Assembly (NCBI RefSeq): GCF_009727055.1
Contig: NC_052351.1
Span: forward strand, 4,091,180-4,155,179
Direction: 5' to 3'
DNA: 64,000 nucleotides
Origin: Benincasa hispida
Taxonomy: Eukaryota; Streptophyta; Magnoliopsida; Cucurbitales; Cucurbitaceae
Shown here: in pieces, positions 11,491-24,345 of the stretch
Layout: the number at the start of each line of letters is the position of its first letter
Numbering within the stretch: the first letter of the stretch is position 1
Made by a program: the position numbers and the translations under genes
Notes under the pieces: generated by a model
What the model saw: only the letters and a program-made list of their open reading frames with translations
What the model was told of the DNA's origin: nothing
Database searches by the model: none

Positions 11491-12781
11491 GACCAGATTG
11501 AAAGGAATAAGCGATCCCTACGATTGTTATGCGATTCAAATTTATCAGGGATGAAATCTTTATTTGAAGTATCCTTTGAAATCTTCAAGAACCCAATTCT
11601 ACCTTCTTATATCCGTTATCATCTTTACATTCTTTTTACTCTTTGCATGTCTTAAAAATATATATATATATTTTTGCTAACTCTGTCTTTTATTTGACCC
11701 TCTCAATGTTTTCTTTGCAACGATCGTGGTGATAATTTTATTTTGCCACCGCAATCAAAGAAAGCAGTTCGACATTAAGAAGGATGCGATCACAAACAAT
11801 GCAGGCGACAAAGCAAATTTGGGGGTTGTATCTTTCCTTGACTTTTTCTATTCCAAATTTTGCACTCTCGCATCGCATTTTAACTTTGATAATTTTATCA
11901 TCGCATCCTCTTTAGTCGGTACAATCATTACACATTAATTAATTTAGTAAGTCACCGCATTATTTCTCTTTGCCAATTATGATTTCAATGATGAAACGCA
12001 TGCCTCTATTTTTTCGTATATACTAGAGTCAACTTAATTTTAGGACAGTCAACTCATGAAATATTTCTCGAAGTTAGTGGTCCACCAACTTTCTTACAAA
12101 CTGACTTTTACGAAATTTCCTAAGAGCATCACATGAATTCTTTCAATCTTTCAGCAATGAGGACATTGTTGCGTTTAAATTTGGGGGTGTGGTATTCATT
12201 TTCAACCTTGCTATTTTTAGGCATTAAAAAAAACATAACGTTGCGATCGGATCCTACTTGTAGTTAGATGTCCGCATGACACACGTGGGGGCAAGCCAAA
12301 ATGAAGGTAGGAATTGTGATCAACGCATAAATAAAATGATCGCAACTCTGCTGCCAAATGGGCATGAGTTTAGACTGAGAAAGAGCGCCTTGCTCGTAGT
12401 TGGATGCTCGCATGATACACGTAGGGGCAAGCCAAAATGAAAACTAGGCACTCGGATCAGCGCAAGGTCATAGGAAAAAATATATATGTCTATACTACGC
12501 AAGGATAAAAAATTAGTTGAAAACACCCCAGTTGAAATTTTTTTTTATGAAATAAATCATGTGATGCTCTGGAAACTAGTAAAGTCTTTTTTAAGGTTAA
12601 ACTTGCGGTCCCTAAATTTTAGAAATATTTAAAGAAAAGACATGGATAAGAATTAAGGAGATTTTGGTACATAAGATTTGAATAAGGCAACCTTGAGAAA
12701 TCTAGGAAAGAAGAAGGTCGATTTTCTAGAGAAAATCTTTAGTCTATGCTTGAGGACAAGTATTGTTTTAAATTTGGGGGT
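11491..12781 (+). other. Pol-less 3' internal region of Athila-like element
   Basis: About 1.3 kb of AT-rich non-coding sequence stands where pol would be. The phrase aaatttggggg occurs three times (near 11813, 12177 and 12769), the last just before the 3' LTR where a polypurine tract belongs. A diverged direct duplication occurs at 12254-12325 and 12388-12463 and shares 'ggggcaagccaaaatgaa'. ORFs at 11726-11938, 12320-12526 and 12653-12910 show no domain. Confidence 0.75.
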
Positions 12782-14466
12782 GGATAATGAGCAAAAATGC
12801 ACGTTATTACAGCGCAAAGATATAAAACAATGAAGGATTGCGATGGTAAAAATATATAAAATTACGTCCAAAAGCATTAAGTTTAGAACATTGCGATCGC
12901 GTGCGTCCATCCCATTAAAGCAGCTAATTTATGTATTTTGTGCAGGAAAATGCATTGGCACAAGGCGAAATTGCGATCCAAGGAAATTATCATCCGAGTG
13001 CATAAAAGATTGCGACCTCAAGGGTATGCGATCATATGCTTTCGCGAAGATCTGCTCAAGAAGGTTGTGGCATAGAGTTGGCGCATCAAGATGAAAGCTT
13101 AATAAATCACGATGGGACAGAAAGCTAATGACAGTCGAATCTGAATTTAGTTGACAAGCTGTTAACGACATACTATAGAAAGTACACTCAACTTTTCAGT
13201 GACAATTATTCGGTGCATCAGACAGAGAATTAATGACATCTCATTACTGCAATCATTCGAGAGAGAAATCTCTTCACTTGAGGCTCTATAAATACCAAAG
13301 GCCACTTTTGTTAAAGGAGTTTGGAGAGTATGGTTCCGCTATTCAGAATTTATAGTTCTTCTTCACCATAGATAGCCATAGTTTGCAATTTCTTATACTT
13401 AGAAGGCAAAGGCGAGTGAAGGGAGAATACGCCGAGAGATCGTCCTGGTTAACTCGAAAGAGTGTCGGGAAGCGTCAAAAATAGAGAGAGGGCCAACTCT
13501 TGCAGAAGCAGGAACATCTTTTGGGCAGAGTAGAGAAAACTCAGTGTAAAAGCATTGGGAAGCAAGATATTACTACCAGGCTCTCTATCCTTACTTTCCA
13601 TTGTCATTTTGTATTCTGAACTTACTTATACAATGGAAATTGCATCTTTATATCTATCCAATCTCTTTACCTTACGCATGAATAACTAAACTGTCGAATG
13701 TGTTGAAAAGCACTTAGCTAGCATGACCTGAGATCTTCATTTTATGCAATCATCTTGTATTATGTATGCGTCATTTGTCCTTTAGAGATGCTCGGGAGGG
13801 TGGTCTAAGGATAGAATTTAGGCTTGGAAAAGTCAAATTAGAATCGAGGCTCGGGAGGATTAGAACCGCATAATCAAGAGATAGAAACTTAGGAATAAGT
13901 TCTGTTCGCTATTAACGCATCGCATGCACCCTAGAGATAGGATATGATTGTATGCAGTCACCTTGAACCTGTGTGCATCATTCATCATTGCATAGGCAAG
14001 AAATAGAGACTTAAAAATAAGTCCTATAGACATCATCGCATACATCGCATGCGTCCTAAAACTAGGAGCTATCGCATTTGCATTGGAAAATGAATTGCTC
14101 TCGCATAAGAGTAGCATGATCGCATAACTTGAACGCAATCTCAGAAAGCACTAACAAAAGACCTTCTCAACCCGTTCCTATGCATACTCATTGTACTTTC
14201 GTTGTTATTGACTCTTTTCTCAATTCCACCACATAGACTTTATATATTAAACAAACATACCAACCAACACATTGTTTTATTCGTCAACACAAAGTAATCG
14301 AAAATTACCATCGTATATCGTTTCCATAGTCCCTGTGTTCGACCCTAGGCTTACCAGGCAACTTAGTAGGATTTATACTTGGATATTGCTAAGAAAACTT
14401 GCATGCACAAAACATATTCCACCATCGCATTCTACACCATTATTTCATTGCATTAATCACGCATCA
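12782..14466 (+). repeat. Athila-like 3' LTR
   Basis: It starts after gggggt with ggataatgagc, a changed form of the tgataacgggc start of the 5' LTR. It ends gcatca next to the right TGCAT. A TATA motif lies at 13287-13294. Short ORFs inside it mirror those of the 5' LTR. Confidence 0.92.
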
Positions 14467-14705
14467 TGCATCGAGGGGACGTGATCGTCACGAAGATCAC
14501 TTTGGAGCACAATGTTGTTGACCCGTTTACGAAGGCTCTCACAGCTACAGTGTTTGAGGGTCGCCTTTAGAGCATGGGTCTACAGGATTGCCCACGGCTG
14601 GACTAGGGCAAGTGGGAGATTTTCTTATACTTGGCCTTAGTGCCCTAGTTTATTGTTTTGTACTAATATTTGTACACCCCACTCGCTTTAGGAAAAGTGG
14701 GAGAT
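14467..14705 (+). pseudogene. Copia RNase H C terminus, 3' UTR and polypurine tract
   Basis: Reading resumes after the Athila-like insertion with RGDVIVTKITLEHNVVDPFT and KAL, the conserved end of Copia RNase H. A stop in the tag at 14569-14571 follows. A purine-rich gaaaagtgggaga at 14692-14704 directly precedes the LTR start and serves as polypurine tract; a second copy of agtgggaga lies at 14611. The segment continues the remnant that ends at 7534. Confidence 0.85.
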
Positions 14706-16208
14706 TGTTAGGGATGATGCCTTAAAGTCTCGTGTCCTGTAGTTTGTAAACACATTTTGTACGAACGTTTGTGATGTATAATATATGATATTTTCTTCAC
14801 TACTTGACTTTGTACATTGGATGTTTATTTGCTTTACCACAAACCAATAAACTAAAATCCCTAGTTGTCATTATGTAACTTAAGCATGTATGTGGTGACA
14901 TACAAGTGGATCATGTCTAACCAAAATGGTATGTAGTATATGGATATAGGATGGAAACCTTATCCTGGTAACGCTATGGATGCGACCCGCTTTGTGGAAC
15001 ATGTTACAAGTGTTGTGACTTGCTACAGATGGTCTGATCCTGATCATTCATGTAGGGACGTGTGAGCGGGGGCATCCCACACAAAAAAGTTTGTATAATA
15101 CCTGACCACGAAGTGTTAAAGTCTCGTTATATAATGACGTTCATGACAGAGACTTCACTTCACTAGAATGACCATATGTAACATGACCTCAATCCTGAGT
15201 GAGTTGAAAACTCCTGCCATTGTGGGTGGTTCTTTGATTTGCGTGGGTGCGAGTGGCCAGGTCGCCGATTCAAACCTACCATTTTAGGGATTCGTCTAAT
15301 TTGGGAACTGGGAACTCAGCTACACAAGATGAATTTCACTCATTCCCCGAAGCAAGGGTAAGTAGATAAATTGTTCCCTTAAGGTCTTTTCCCGGGGCTT
15401 GAACGATGTGGCGCCACACACCTTCTCATGGCCAGAGAGGTGTTCACACATAGTAGGACTATGTTGTATTGTTCATTAGAGGGATCAATGGTACTGAAGA
15501 AATAAGATGTAACTACATGCCAATTGTACTTATGAGCATCTGTGAAGGGTTATCGTACTCATGATTGGTTATATCCAATGGACACAGAATTATGTCTATG
15601 GTAAGAAGAGTTCATTTGTCGATCTTTAGTGGAATGCCTGGTAGTTAACAGATGGTGGATCTCGTGGCTAAAGAGTTTAGTCAGCTATTCACGTACCGTT
15701 GGAGCTTCGAGCCATAGGTTCATAAGATCCCCTTAATAGCTTGGGGTCGGTTTGAAATGTTCAAATTGATAAGAGGGAGTTCGATTATATATGATATGAT
15801 TGAACTAGTTAATTATATATGATATAATTGACTTTATGTATGAGATACATTATTTGGAGGAAATTGGATATAAATATGATTTATATCAAGTAAAGGAGAA
15901 AACACTATGGTTGATATATGATATCAAACTATAGGTTATGAATATAATATGATTATATTTATTATTAATTTAATTGGACAGTTATGGGATAATGACCAGG
16001 CGTTTTCTCTATAATCATACGATAGTGGGAAGTTCAATTCGGTTTTCGTAACTGAAGAATAAAATGAAAATTGTTTTCATTTTGCAAGTTTATCGAAGGA
16101 ACACGCTTAATTGTTCACAGAGTGTTTTGCATTCGATTGCTTAGTAATTTAGAGCCTATACGATAGCTCACGTTTGCTAAACGATCAATTATACCAACGC
16201 GCGCCTTT
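14706..16208 (+). mobile_element. Copia 3' LTR, first part
   Basis: It starts tgttagggatgatgcc right after the polypurine tract and matches 935-2450 throughout. It is interrupted at 16208/16209 by a solo Gypsy LTR. The five bases 16204-16208 (ccttt) are the left copy of that element's target duplication. Confidence 0.9.
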
Positions 16209-18569
16209 TGTAACACCTTTTTTTCTATTATTATTTATGTAATTCAGTAATTTTTTTTCTAATTGAGGGCATTTTTGGAATTTTTGAACTTAAGTGTAAT
16301 TGAAGGAATTTAGTTATTGACGTTGAAATTATTCAATTTGAAAATTAATGGCAGGAATTGATTGCATTTTGGGAAGGAAAGAAATTTAATAGAATAAAGA
16401 GGAATAGGAAAAGAATAAAATAAAAATAAATAAATATTATTTTATTTTATTTTCCTTCCTTTTTCTTTCTTTTTCTTTCTCCTTTTCTTTCTCTTCCCTT
16501 CCCTTCTTCTTCCAGTCGCCGACACCCCCCTCCCTCAAAATTTTCCCTCATCGCTGTCAAGCCCTAAGCAACCTTCAGCCCTCTGATCGCTCGCTACCCT
16601 TCGCTGCTGCCGCCGATCGTTAAACCAACGCCGTTAGTTTCGTTGATGGCATCTTCCATCATGCGAAAGGACGCCCCCAGTTCTATCTCCGTCAGTTTCT
16701 TCGTCGCGTCCCTCTAGCGCTCACGCCCGACGGTCATCCGACGCCTTCTTCACCGGTCAAATCAACACCGCAAGTAAGTTCGTAGAGCTTCCTTCAGTCA
16801 GTTCCACCACCAAGTGCGTTCACGTCAGTCATCGTTATTCGTCTCAGCCCGCTAGATCCGACATCTAGCCATCGTTTCTGCTTAGTTTCACTAGTCACCG
16901 TTGTTGAGAACTCCATGACCGGTGGGAGATCTAGTGGGTAAAGAGATTCATGAAATTTTTTGGTTTTCTTTGGTTAATTTTGGTTACCCACTTGATTTTG
17001 GTTTGGATTTTTAATATACCCATTATGGTTGGATGCTAGATTTGGAGGTTTGACAGTTTTGAGATACTGTCCAGTGGGTTGAAGGTTGTTTTGGTGTGTC
17101 GTAAGTCATTTTCCAGCAGATTCGAAGTTGTTTCGAAGGATTTTAGTGAGTACGAAGGTTTTGAAACCCTTTTTGGTTGATTGTTATTGCTAGAAATTGG
17201 TTATGTGAGCTTTAATTGTGACTTATGCATAGGTTGGAGTCCATTGGTGAAGTAATAAAGTGGATTTGGATTTTAGCCTAATTTTTTGGGTAAGTCATGT
17301 TGGTAAGTTTGGAATGATTGGTCTGTTGGACTTGTGCTTAAAAATTAAAAGTGATTTTTTATTTGTGTTCTATGATCCAATTTAAGGTTTGTAGGAAGCT
17401 AGACAGGAGTTTTTTCGCTTGGACTAATTTTGGGCTTAATTTGAGGTAAGTAATCTTAATACTAGAACTGCCCACGGGCCAGACACTAGATATATGCTAG
17501 CATGATAGATGAATATTATGACACAACGATAGCATGATAGACGGATAGTATAGTATGACCGATATATGTTCTTGTATGAGGATCTAAAAGATTTATTTGT
17601 ACACTTAGATACTTACATGCTAGTATGAGATGATACTTAATTCAATGAGGTTGTATTTGATATGAGGATATTAAGGCATAAATGCATGTTGTAGAGCCAC
17701 AATGTTGAGGTGCATATGCATGTTATAGAACCATGTTGTGATACTTGTGATGTTGAGATTATGATAGTATCTTTACTGATTAGTTAGATGCCCACTAGAT
17801 GTTGTGTTTCCTTCGGAATTCACCAGAGATTGTGTTTCCTTCGGGATTCACCGGAGATTGCGTTTCCTTTGGGATTCACCAGGAGTCGTGTTTTCTTTGG
17901 GATTTACCAGGGGTTGTGTTTCCTTCAAGATTCATCAGGGGTTGTGTTTCCTTCAGGATTCACCAGAGGTTGTGTTTCCTTTAGGATTCACTAGAGGTTG
18001 TGGGTCCTACGGGACTTACTAGAGGTAGTGGACATACTTAACTACAATAGGATAGAAATCAGTTTTTCATGTATGTATGTGTCCTATGAGAACTAGAGTA
18101 GTTTATACGTTCCACCATAGGTAGGCATCTAGAAGACATAGATGCCTAGCCTGACCCCAGTAGTGGGGTTACTTACTGAGTATTTTATACTCATCCTTTC
18201 TCATGTTGTTGTTTCAGGTAAAGGTAGAGATGCGCCGGCGATTGACAAGCAAAATTCGTGATCGAGCCACTGGGACCCGTTTATTGCTTCCACTCATGAG
18301 ATTTAGATTTCTTTTCATGTTTTTTTCTTAACTTTTAGTTTTGATGTTCGAAACTTACTATTAAGAATTGTTTTCAGACTTATTTATTAACATTTATGAT
18401 TTATAGGTACCCTATTGTTTGTTTTTAATATTTAAATTTAATGAATGACTTTTGAATTTACCTTATTTATTTGCATTTATTTCACCATAAAAGGGTGTCG
18501 TTTTAAGTTCCATGCATGCATGTATTTAGTAACGGCCTAACTTGAGTCCTAGGGAGTCGGGTCATTACA
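16209..18569 (+). mobile_element. Solo Ty3/Gypsy LTR (2361 bp)
   Basis: It begins tgtaacacc and ends gtcattaca, giving TG...CA ends within a short inverted repeat. Perfect 5-bp copies of ccttt flank it at 16204-16208 and 18570-18574. There is no internal coding sequence, primer-binding site or second LTR, so it is a solo LTR left by recombination between two LTRs. The right part carries the phrases 'ttactgagtattttatactc' and 'tttcaggtaaagg', familiar from plant Tekay/Del-type LTRs; that lineage call is inference. It interrupts the Copia 3' LTR and is therefore younger than that Copia. It contains a 28-bp minisatellite. Confidence 0.93.
17804..18027 (+). repeat. 28-bp minisatellite, 8 units, in solo LTR
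   Basis: Eight head-to-tail units of 28 bp run from 17804. They are built on gtgtttccttygggattcac followed by cagrggtt, and the last unit is the most diverged. As 28 is not a multiple of three and the unit has no stop in any phase, all three forward frames stay open across it. The overlapping frames of 61-72 codons here are artefacts of this, not genes. Confidence 0.95.
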
Positions 18570-19145
18570 CCTTTACTAGACGATCGCTTATAGTTTACTA
18601 AACAATCACTTAGTGCCCGAGCTTTACTAAATGATCATATAGATGATCGCCTAGCTTTTCCTACACGATCGTGTAACACGCCTAAACGATCAAACATCTT
18701 GACTATATGATAGTCGTTGCCTTCTCCCACTTGCTTGATCGTTGTATACGATCTCTTTTCCTCCTTCCCTCTACCAAATTCGAACAAAGCCCACTCTTTG
18801 GATTCTCACTCTGAGAATACTAGGGGCTCTAAGTGGTGGTGTCATCCCTATTTCCTGTTGTTCATGTGAAGCCATTCGTACTAGATGACCGGGATGTTGC
18901 TGAACGATAGCTTACTATTCTGGCGAGAGCGCAAGGAGGCCGTTCATGGAGAGAGCGAGTTTTGCTGTGAAGAAAGTTTTCAACTGGTAAGCTCCTCGTT
19001 CTCTTGTTTATTTATCTTGAAGCATGCTAGTAATTTAGTTGTTAAATGCATATCTGTTTGGCGAATGTAAATGTGGAAATTCTATCACAATGGTTTGAAA
19101 AGAACCGCTTCCATTCATAGGTACTCTTGTATAAGAGTTCCTTCA
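18570..19145 (+). mobile_element. Copia 3' LTR, second part
   Basis: It continues the LTR from 16203 after the second ccttt, through decayed cgatcg repeats and the 'ggattctcactctgagaata' block, to 'ataagagttccttca'. At 19145/19146 it abuts, with no target duplication, the minus-strand RT of another Copia. The 61-codon frame at 18885-19070 is within the LTR and carries no domain. Confidence 0.85.
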
Positions 19146-22100
19146 TGAGACAGTGCTAGCATTTTGTTCTTATGATCCCGAAAGATCTCAATACCAAGAA
19201 CAAACTGAGCCTCTCCCAAATCTTTCATTTGGAATTGGGTTGCTAGCCAGTTCTTAACTGAAATCAGTAAGCCTACATCATTTCCAATGAGTAGTATATC
19301 GTCTACATATAACACTAGAAAAACTATTGTACTGTTGATGATCTTCTTGTAGACACAAGGCTCATCAACATTCTGATCAAAGACATAAGATTTGATCACA
19401 GTATCAAACCTTATGTTCTAAGATAGAGATGCCTGTTTGAGTCCATATGTGAACCAATTCAGCTTGCAAATCTTTTGTTCTTGACCTTGGACTATGAATC
19501 CCTCGTGTTGCACCATATAAATGGTCTTCTCAAGATTTCCATTCAGAAAAGCAGTCTTGTCATCCATTTTCCATATTCATAGTCATAATATGAGGCAATG
19601 GATAGGAGGATGAGGATAGACTTCAGCATGGCAACAGGCAAAGTCTCCTCATAGTTGACTCCCTTTACCTAGGTATAACCCTTTGCCACTAGTCTAGCTT
19701 TGAAGGTTTGCTTCTTTCTATCACCACCCTGTTTCCTCTTGTAGATCCATTTACAACCTATAGGTAATCCCATCAGGTTGATCTACTAGATTCTAAACTA
19801 AATTGAAGTACATAGACTTCATTTTGAGATCCATGGCTTTGATCCATTCATTTCTGCCTACATCCTCCATTGCCTTCTTGTAAGACAATGGATACTCAAC
19901 CTCGCCATCAGCTACCATAGCTAGGATTTCAGTTAACCCATATAGTGAATAGGTGGGTTCGCAACCCTCCCATTACGTCGAGGTTCCCTCAACGCTTAAG
20001 GGAGATTTGACATACTAGATGAACCTACGTCAACAACTCTTGTTGAGGTAGCAGGCTCTTCAATAACTCTTGTTGAAGATTTAATAGTTTCTTTGGAAAG
20101 CTCATTCAACACGATTTTGCTTCTAGGTTTGTGCTCCCTTATATGATCCTTCTCAAGAAAAGTAGCATTTGTCGTTACAAAAATTTTGTTTTCTTTAGGG
20201 TCATAAAAATAACCCCCTCACGTCCCTTTGAGGTAGCGTACAAATAGGCATAACCTCGAACATGGTTCCAGTCTCTTAGGATAAGACTCAAGCACATGTG
20301 TTGGGCAACCCCAGATACAGAAATGACGTAAACTAGCTTTACGACCATTCCACAACTCTAAAGATGTTCTGGCAACACTCTTGGAAGGAACACAGTTCAG
20401 GAAATAAGCTACAATCTCTACTGCAAAACCCCAAAACGAGTTACGTAAGGAAGTATAACTCATCATCGACCAAATCGTATCCAATAGGGTTTGAATTCTG
20501 CTCTCTGATACACCATTCTGCTAAGGTGTACCAGGTGCTGAGAGTTGGGAAACTATTCCATGTTCTATCATATAGTTCTAGAATTCATAATCCAAAAATG
20601 CTCCACCTCGATCAGATCGAAGTGTTTTAATCATTTTACTTAATGCGTTTTCAACTTCAACCTTGAACTCTTTGAACTTTTCAAAGGACTCAGTCTTATG
20701 TTGCATTAAATAAATGCACCCATACCTCGAATAATCATCAATAAAAGTAATGAAATATTCATAGTCTCCCCTGGCTCGCACATTCATCGGACCACAAAGG
20801 TCTGAATGCACGAGCTCTAGAGGCTCTTTGGCCCTATAAGTTTTTCCAGTAAAAGGCCTCTTAGTCATTTTGCCTTCGAGGCATGACTCGCACACATGTA
20901 AAGAATTTTCTTCTAACTCGCTTAGAAGTTCATTATTCACCAACCTTTCAATCCTATTGAGATTAATGTGCCCTAAACGTAAGTGCCAAAGTTGGGCATT
21001 TCCTTTAGGAGAAATTTTAAGTCGTTTATGTTGAGTTACGACAGTTTTAAACATCTTTAATGTCATGGAGGGAATTTGTTGCTAACGACCTTAACACATA
21101 CAAATTATTTTCCAGTTCAGCTGAACATATATCAACACCATTTTTTGAAATAAATACTTTATTTATAGAAAAATGTATTTGATAATTACATTCAAGCAAC
21201 AACTTTACAAAAATTAAGTTCCTCTTTAACTCAGGAACTACATACATATCATTCAAAATGATAAACTTATTTTGTAAAGTCAACCGGAGACCTCCCACTG
21301 CCACAACTGAAACGACGTGCCCGATTCCAACTCGCACTGTCATCTCACCAGCACCAAGCTGCCGCCAAGAACTAATTTCTTGAAATGAAGAACAAAAATG
21401 GTTAGTGGCCCCAGAGTCAATAATTCAAGAAGAATCATCATTCTCCATTAAACAAGTTTCCAAAACCAGTAATTCACATTTACCTTGTTTGACCTTCTTC
21501 TTCTCAGCCAAATAACGTGGGCAATTCCGCTTCCAGTGCTCATCCTGGTTGTAATGAAAACATTTTCCCTTATCAATCCTCACTGCTTGCCTACCCATGG
21601 AGCAACAGGCTGTGGGTTAGTAGGTGCCTTCTCCTTACCACCCTTCTTCTTCTTCTACTTTCTGGTGGCGGAAGTAGAAGGTGCAGACTTAGTTCCTGAG
21701 GTTGAACCTTTATGGAACTTTTTGGAAGATGAGGCAACATTTGCCTCACCAACCTTCTTTTCCTTGCTTTTTAGTAAAGATTGGATAGTCTGCAACTCAT
21801 TGAGTAGAGTTGTAAGGTTGTAATCAACCTTGTTTAGAACAGTATTACTTACGAAATGAAGGAAGCTTTCTGGTAATGACTCCAGAATTATGCTAACCTA
21901 GCCGGCCTCATCGATGCTCGACCTGTTCATCTCTGCCACATTGAAGTGGACCATCATATTGATAACATGTTCCCTAACAAATTTTCCTTTCTTCATACGC
22001 GAGTTGAAGGTGTACTTCAAAGCATCGTGCCTGAGCTGCACGGACGGTTGTCCGAACATTCCCCTTAGGAACTCCATGATCTCGCATGTAGTGATCATGG

Positions 22101-22359
22101 GTTCATGCTTATTGACCAAAACATCGTTAAGGCTGACCAAGATATACACTCGAGCCTTTTCGTTCGCCCGTGTCCATCTCTCATATGTGTCTCGAACATT
22201 TCGAGCAGTGTTAGAAGGTGGAATAGGAGGACACTCCTCCATAAGGACGAACCTCAGGTCATCGATGAACAAAATCGTATTAATCATATTCTTCCAAGTA
22301 GCATAATTCTCACCAGCCAATTTATCATCGGCAAGTAGTGATAAAGTAGCGATTGCCAT
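19146..22359 (-). pseudogene. Antisense Copia gag-pol remnant
   Basis: Read on the minus strand from the ATG at 22359: gag N terminus (MAIATLSLLADDKLAGENYA) to about 21898; a CCHC-type knuckle near 21555-21510 with its second Cys changed to Tyr (CFHYNQDEHWKRNC); protease with IIDSGATNHFC near 21420, right after an in-frame stop; GAG-pre-integrase and integrase core (WHLRLGHI at about 21000, then LVHSDLCGP and FIDDYSRYG, with LRSDRGGAF at 20600); integrase C-terminal part (20484-20218); and RT (19400-19146, YVDD at about 19306). Frameshifts and stops separate every block. The element is cut in RT at 19146, so the rest of RT, RNase H and the 3' LTR are gone. It is the same family as the remnant at 5956-7534 but keeps domains that one lost. 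Confidence 0.9.
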
Positions 22360-24345
22360 AATTTTAAATTGCTGAAAAAATGAACAAACTTAATAAGTCT
22401 ACTTGCATTAAACCACTTTTAGAACCAATTAAGTTTTAGCAAAATAGTTCTATTGTATCCTAAGTGACATTTATTTTGCAATGATGCTTCAGTGAGACAG
22501 AACAAAAGTCACCGTAAGGTGATCAAGTGCTCCTTCACTGGAATGAGATAATCTCAACCATTAGACAGAAACAACTGCTTCTAACTTAATCTAATAGACA
22601 TCATTGTTCGGTTCAGAATTTGTTAACATCCATAACAATTCTGTGTAAGTGTAACCTCTTATTTTAGGCCCTAGAATCCCATCCTAATGACCCAACCTTA
22701 GGGAAAATCTGATTAGAATAAGAGACTAAAGCAACCCTATCCATTACTGAAGATAAGATAAAGAGTTGTGCAAACAGTCATCCTTTAAGGGACATTCCTA
22801 GGGTGCCACGAGGTGATGCACTAAAAATTTATCCAACTTAATTTGAGAGACCAAGGGATATGTTGTCACACGTCCCACTCCCACTTCCTATGAACATTCT
22901 CTCCATTCACCTTGTAATTGACCTACCCAAATGCCATCCATAGGAGGATACTCCCAGGGTGCCTCGAGGCCAAGGATATATTTCACGGTGTGAACTTTTT
23001 AGGGAGAAACGTGTAGAGATAAAGTGAAGTATCATATACCCCAAATACCTCCCACTAAATGTTCTAACTAGGGATTTGTTAACTTAGAAAATCTTACTAC
23101 TGATTTTAACAAGTGGTTTGTTTATTTTGCTAAAAAACAACACTTTCTTTTAATGATTAAACAAGTTTAATTCAAGTATTATTAAACACTTTAATAGACT
23201 TTCATCAAATTTTCATGCATGTAACAAATCTATCTAATTGACCTTTCCAGGTAGGTTCGCAGGTAGGGGTGCGACGTTTCCATCGATTTTAGTACCCCAG
23301 CCTAGCCAGAACCAACCTTAGCCAAAAGACCCTTTATAGATATATTTGTTACATATTTAATCTTTTATTAGTCAATTTAATCCTAAAACCGAACTAAAAG
23401 ATTAAATTTGGGTTTCTAATCTCATTAGGAACGTGATCTTAGGTCTATCTCAATCAAATTTTAAAACTCTTTTAAAACATGATTAAAGCCTTAGGTGTGC
23501 ATGTAACTCTTTCATATTGATTTTAATTTTAATTTCATTAAATATAACCCTTATAACAAATGAAACAATTAAAACAGTCCACATTGCTAGCTAGACATTC
23601 ACAAGGTATTTATAACTTTTATAAATAAACCTAAGTGTCATGCTTAATGCAATGTTCATTAATTACTAATATATAACTGTTATATAACAAAGTAATCAAC
23701 TAAGCATACATTCCCTGCTAGCATACAACCTTATATTATAATACTTAGAATATAGATGATGCATGGATATACTTTAATGCATGCATATATTATAACTCTT
23801 ATATTATACGATGCATGAGCATGCTTTAAGTAATTTAAGCATGCATACTAATATATTACAACGCTTATAATATAAAGATGATGCATGAATAAAATGCATA
23901 ACCTATGGTGAGTTTTAAAACTATATGACATACATTATGGCATATAAAATAAATATACATCACATGCACATTTAATAAAATTTGATGAACCGGGATAATT
24001 TTCCTCAAAATAAAAAAAAAAATGCTAAACTATTACAAGAGTTGGAGTCAACCGGTTCGAACAGATGAATCAGGTCTTGAACCGCCTGCCTTGAAGTCTC
24101 GTCACTTGATCATGTAGCAAATCATTTGATCGTCAGTAACGCGTGTCGAGTGTAACGATCGTGTAGCAATGACCGCGTGGCTTAGGACTATGCGATGAGC
24201 ATGAAAGTCCACACGATCGTGCAGCGCGCTTCGAGTAACGCATGCCACGCAATCGTGTAGCTAATGACTATGCGATGAGCATGATAGTCTACATGATCAA
24301 GTAGCAAGTGTCGAGTATCGTATACCATGCGATCGTGTAGCTACT
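22360..24345 (-). other. Leader of antisense Copia, no gene
   Basis: Reverse complement of the leader type at 4021-5955, including the tttttcag about 15 bp before the gag ATG. Its distal part (24100-24340) contains repeated cgatcgtgtag motifs. It is truncated at 24345/24346 by the LTR of another Copia. No coding sequence. Confidence 0.7.

Larger units (their letters stand above)
7535..14466 (+). mobile_element. Non-autonomous Athila-like Gypsy LTR element
   Basis: A 6.9-kb element with two LTRs (7535-9207 and about 12782-14466), an Athila-type primer-binding site, a broken gag, a protease remnant and an AT-rich tail, flanked by the TGCAT duplication. Reverse transcriptase, RNase H and integrase are absent: after the protease block ends near 11490, no pol motif appears in any frame up to the 3' LTR. 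The layout fits a gag-bearing, pol-less derivative that depended on an autonomous partner. It inserted into the RNase H region of the Copia element, whose reading resumes at 14467. Confidence 0.9.

Noticed and set aside
17788..18022. Three overlapping repeat-protein-like ORFs
   Set aside because: They are the 28-bp LTR minisatellite read in three frames; no start context, no domain, inside a solo LTR.
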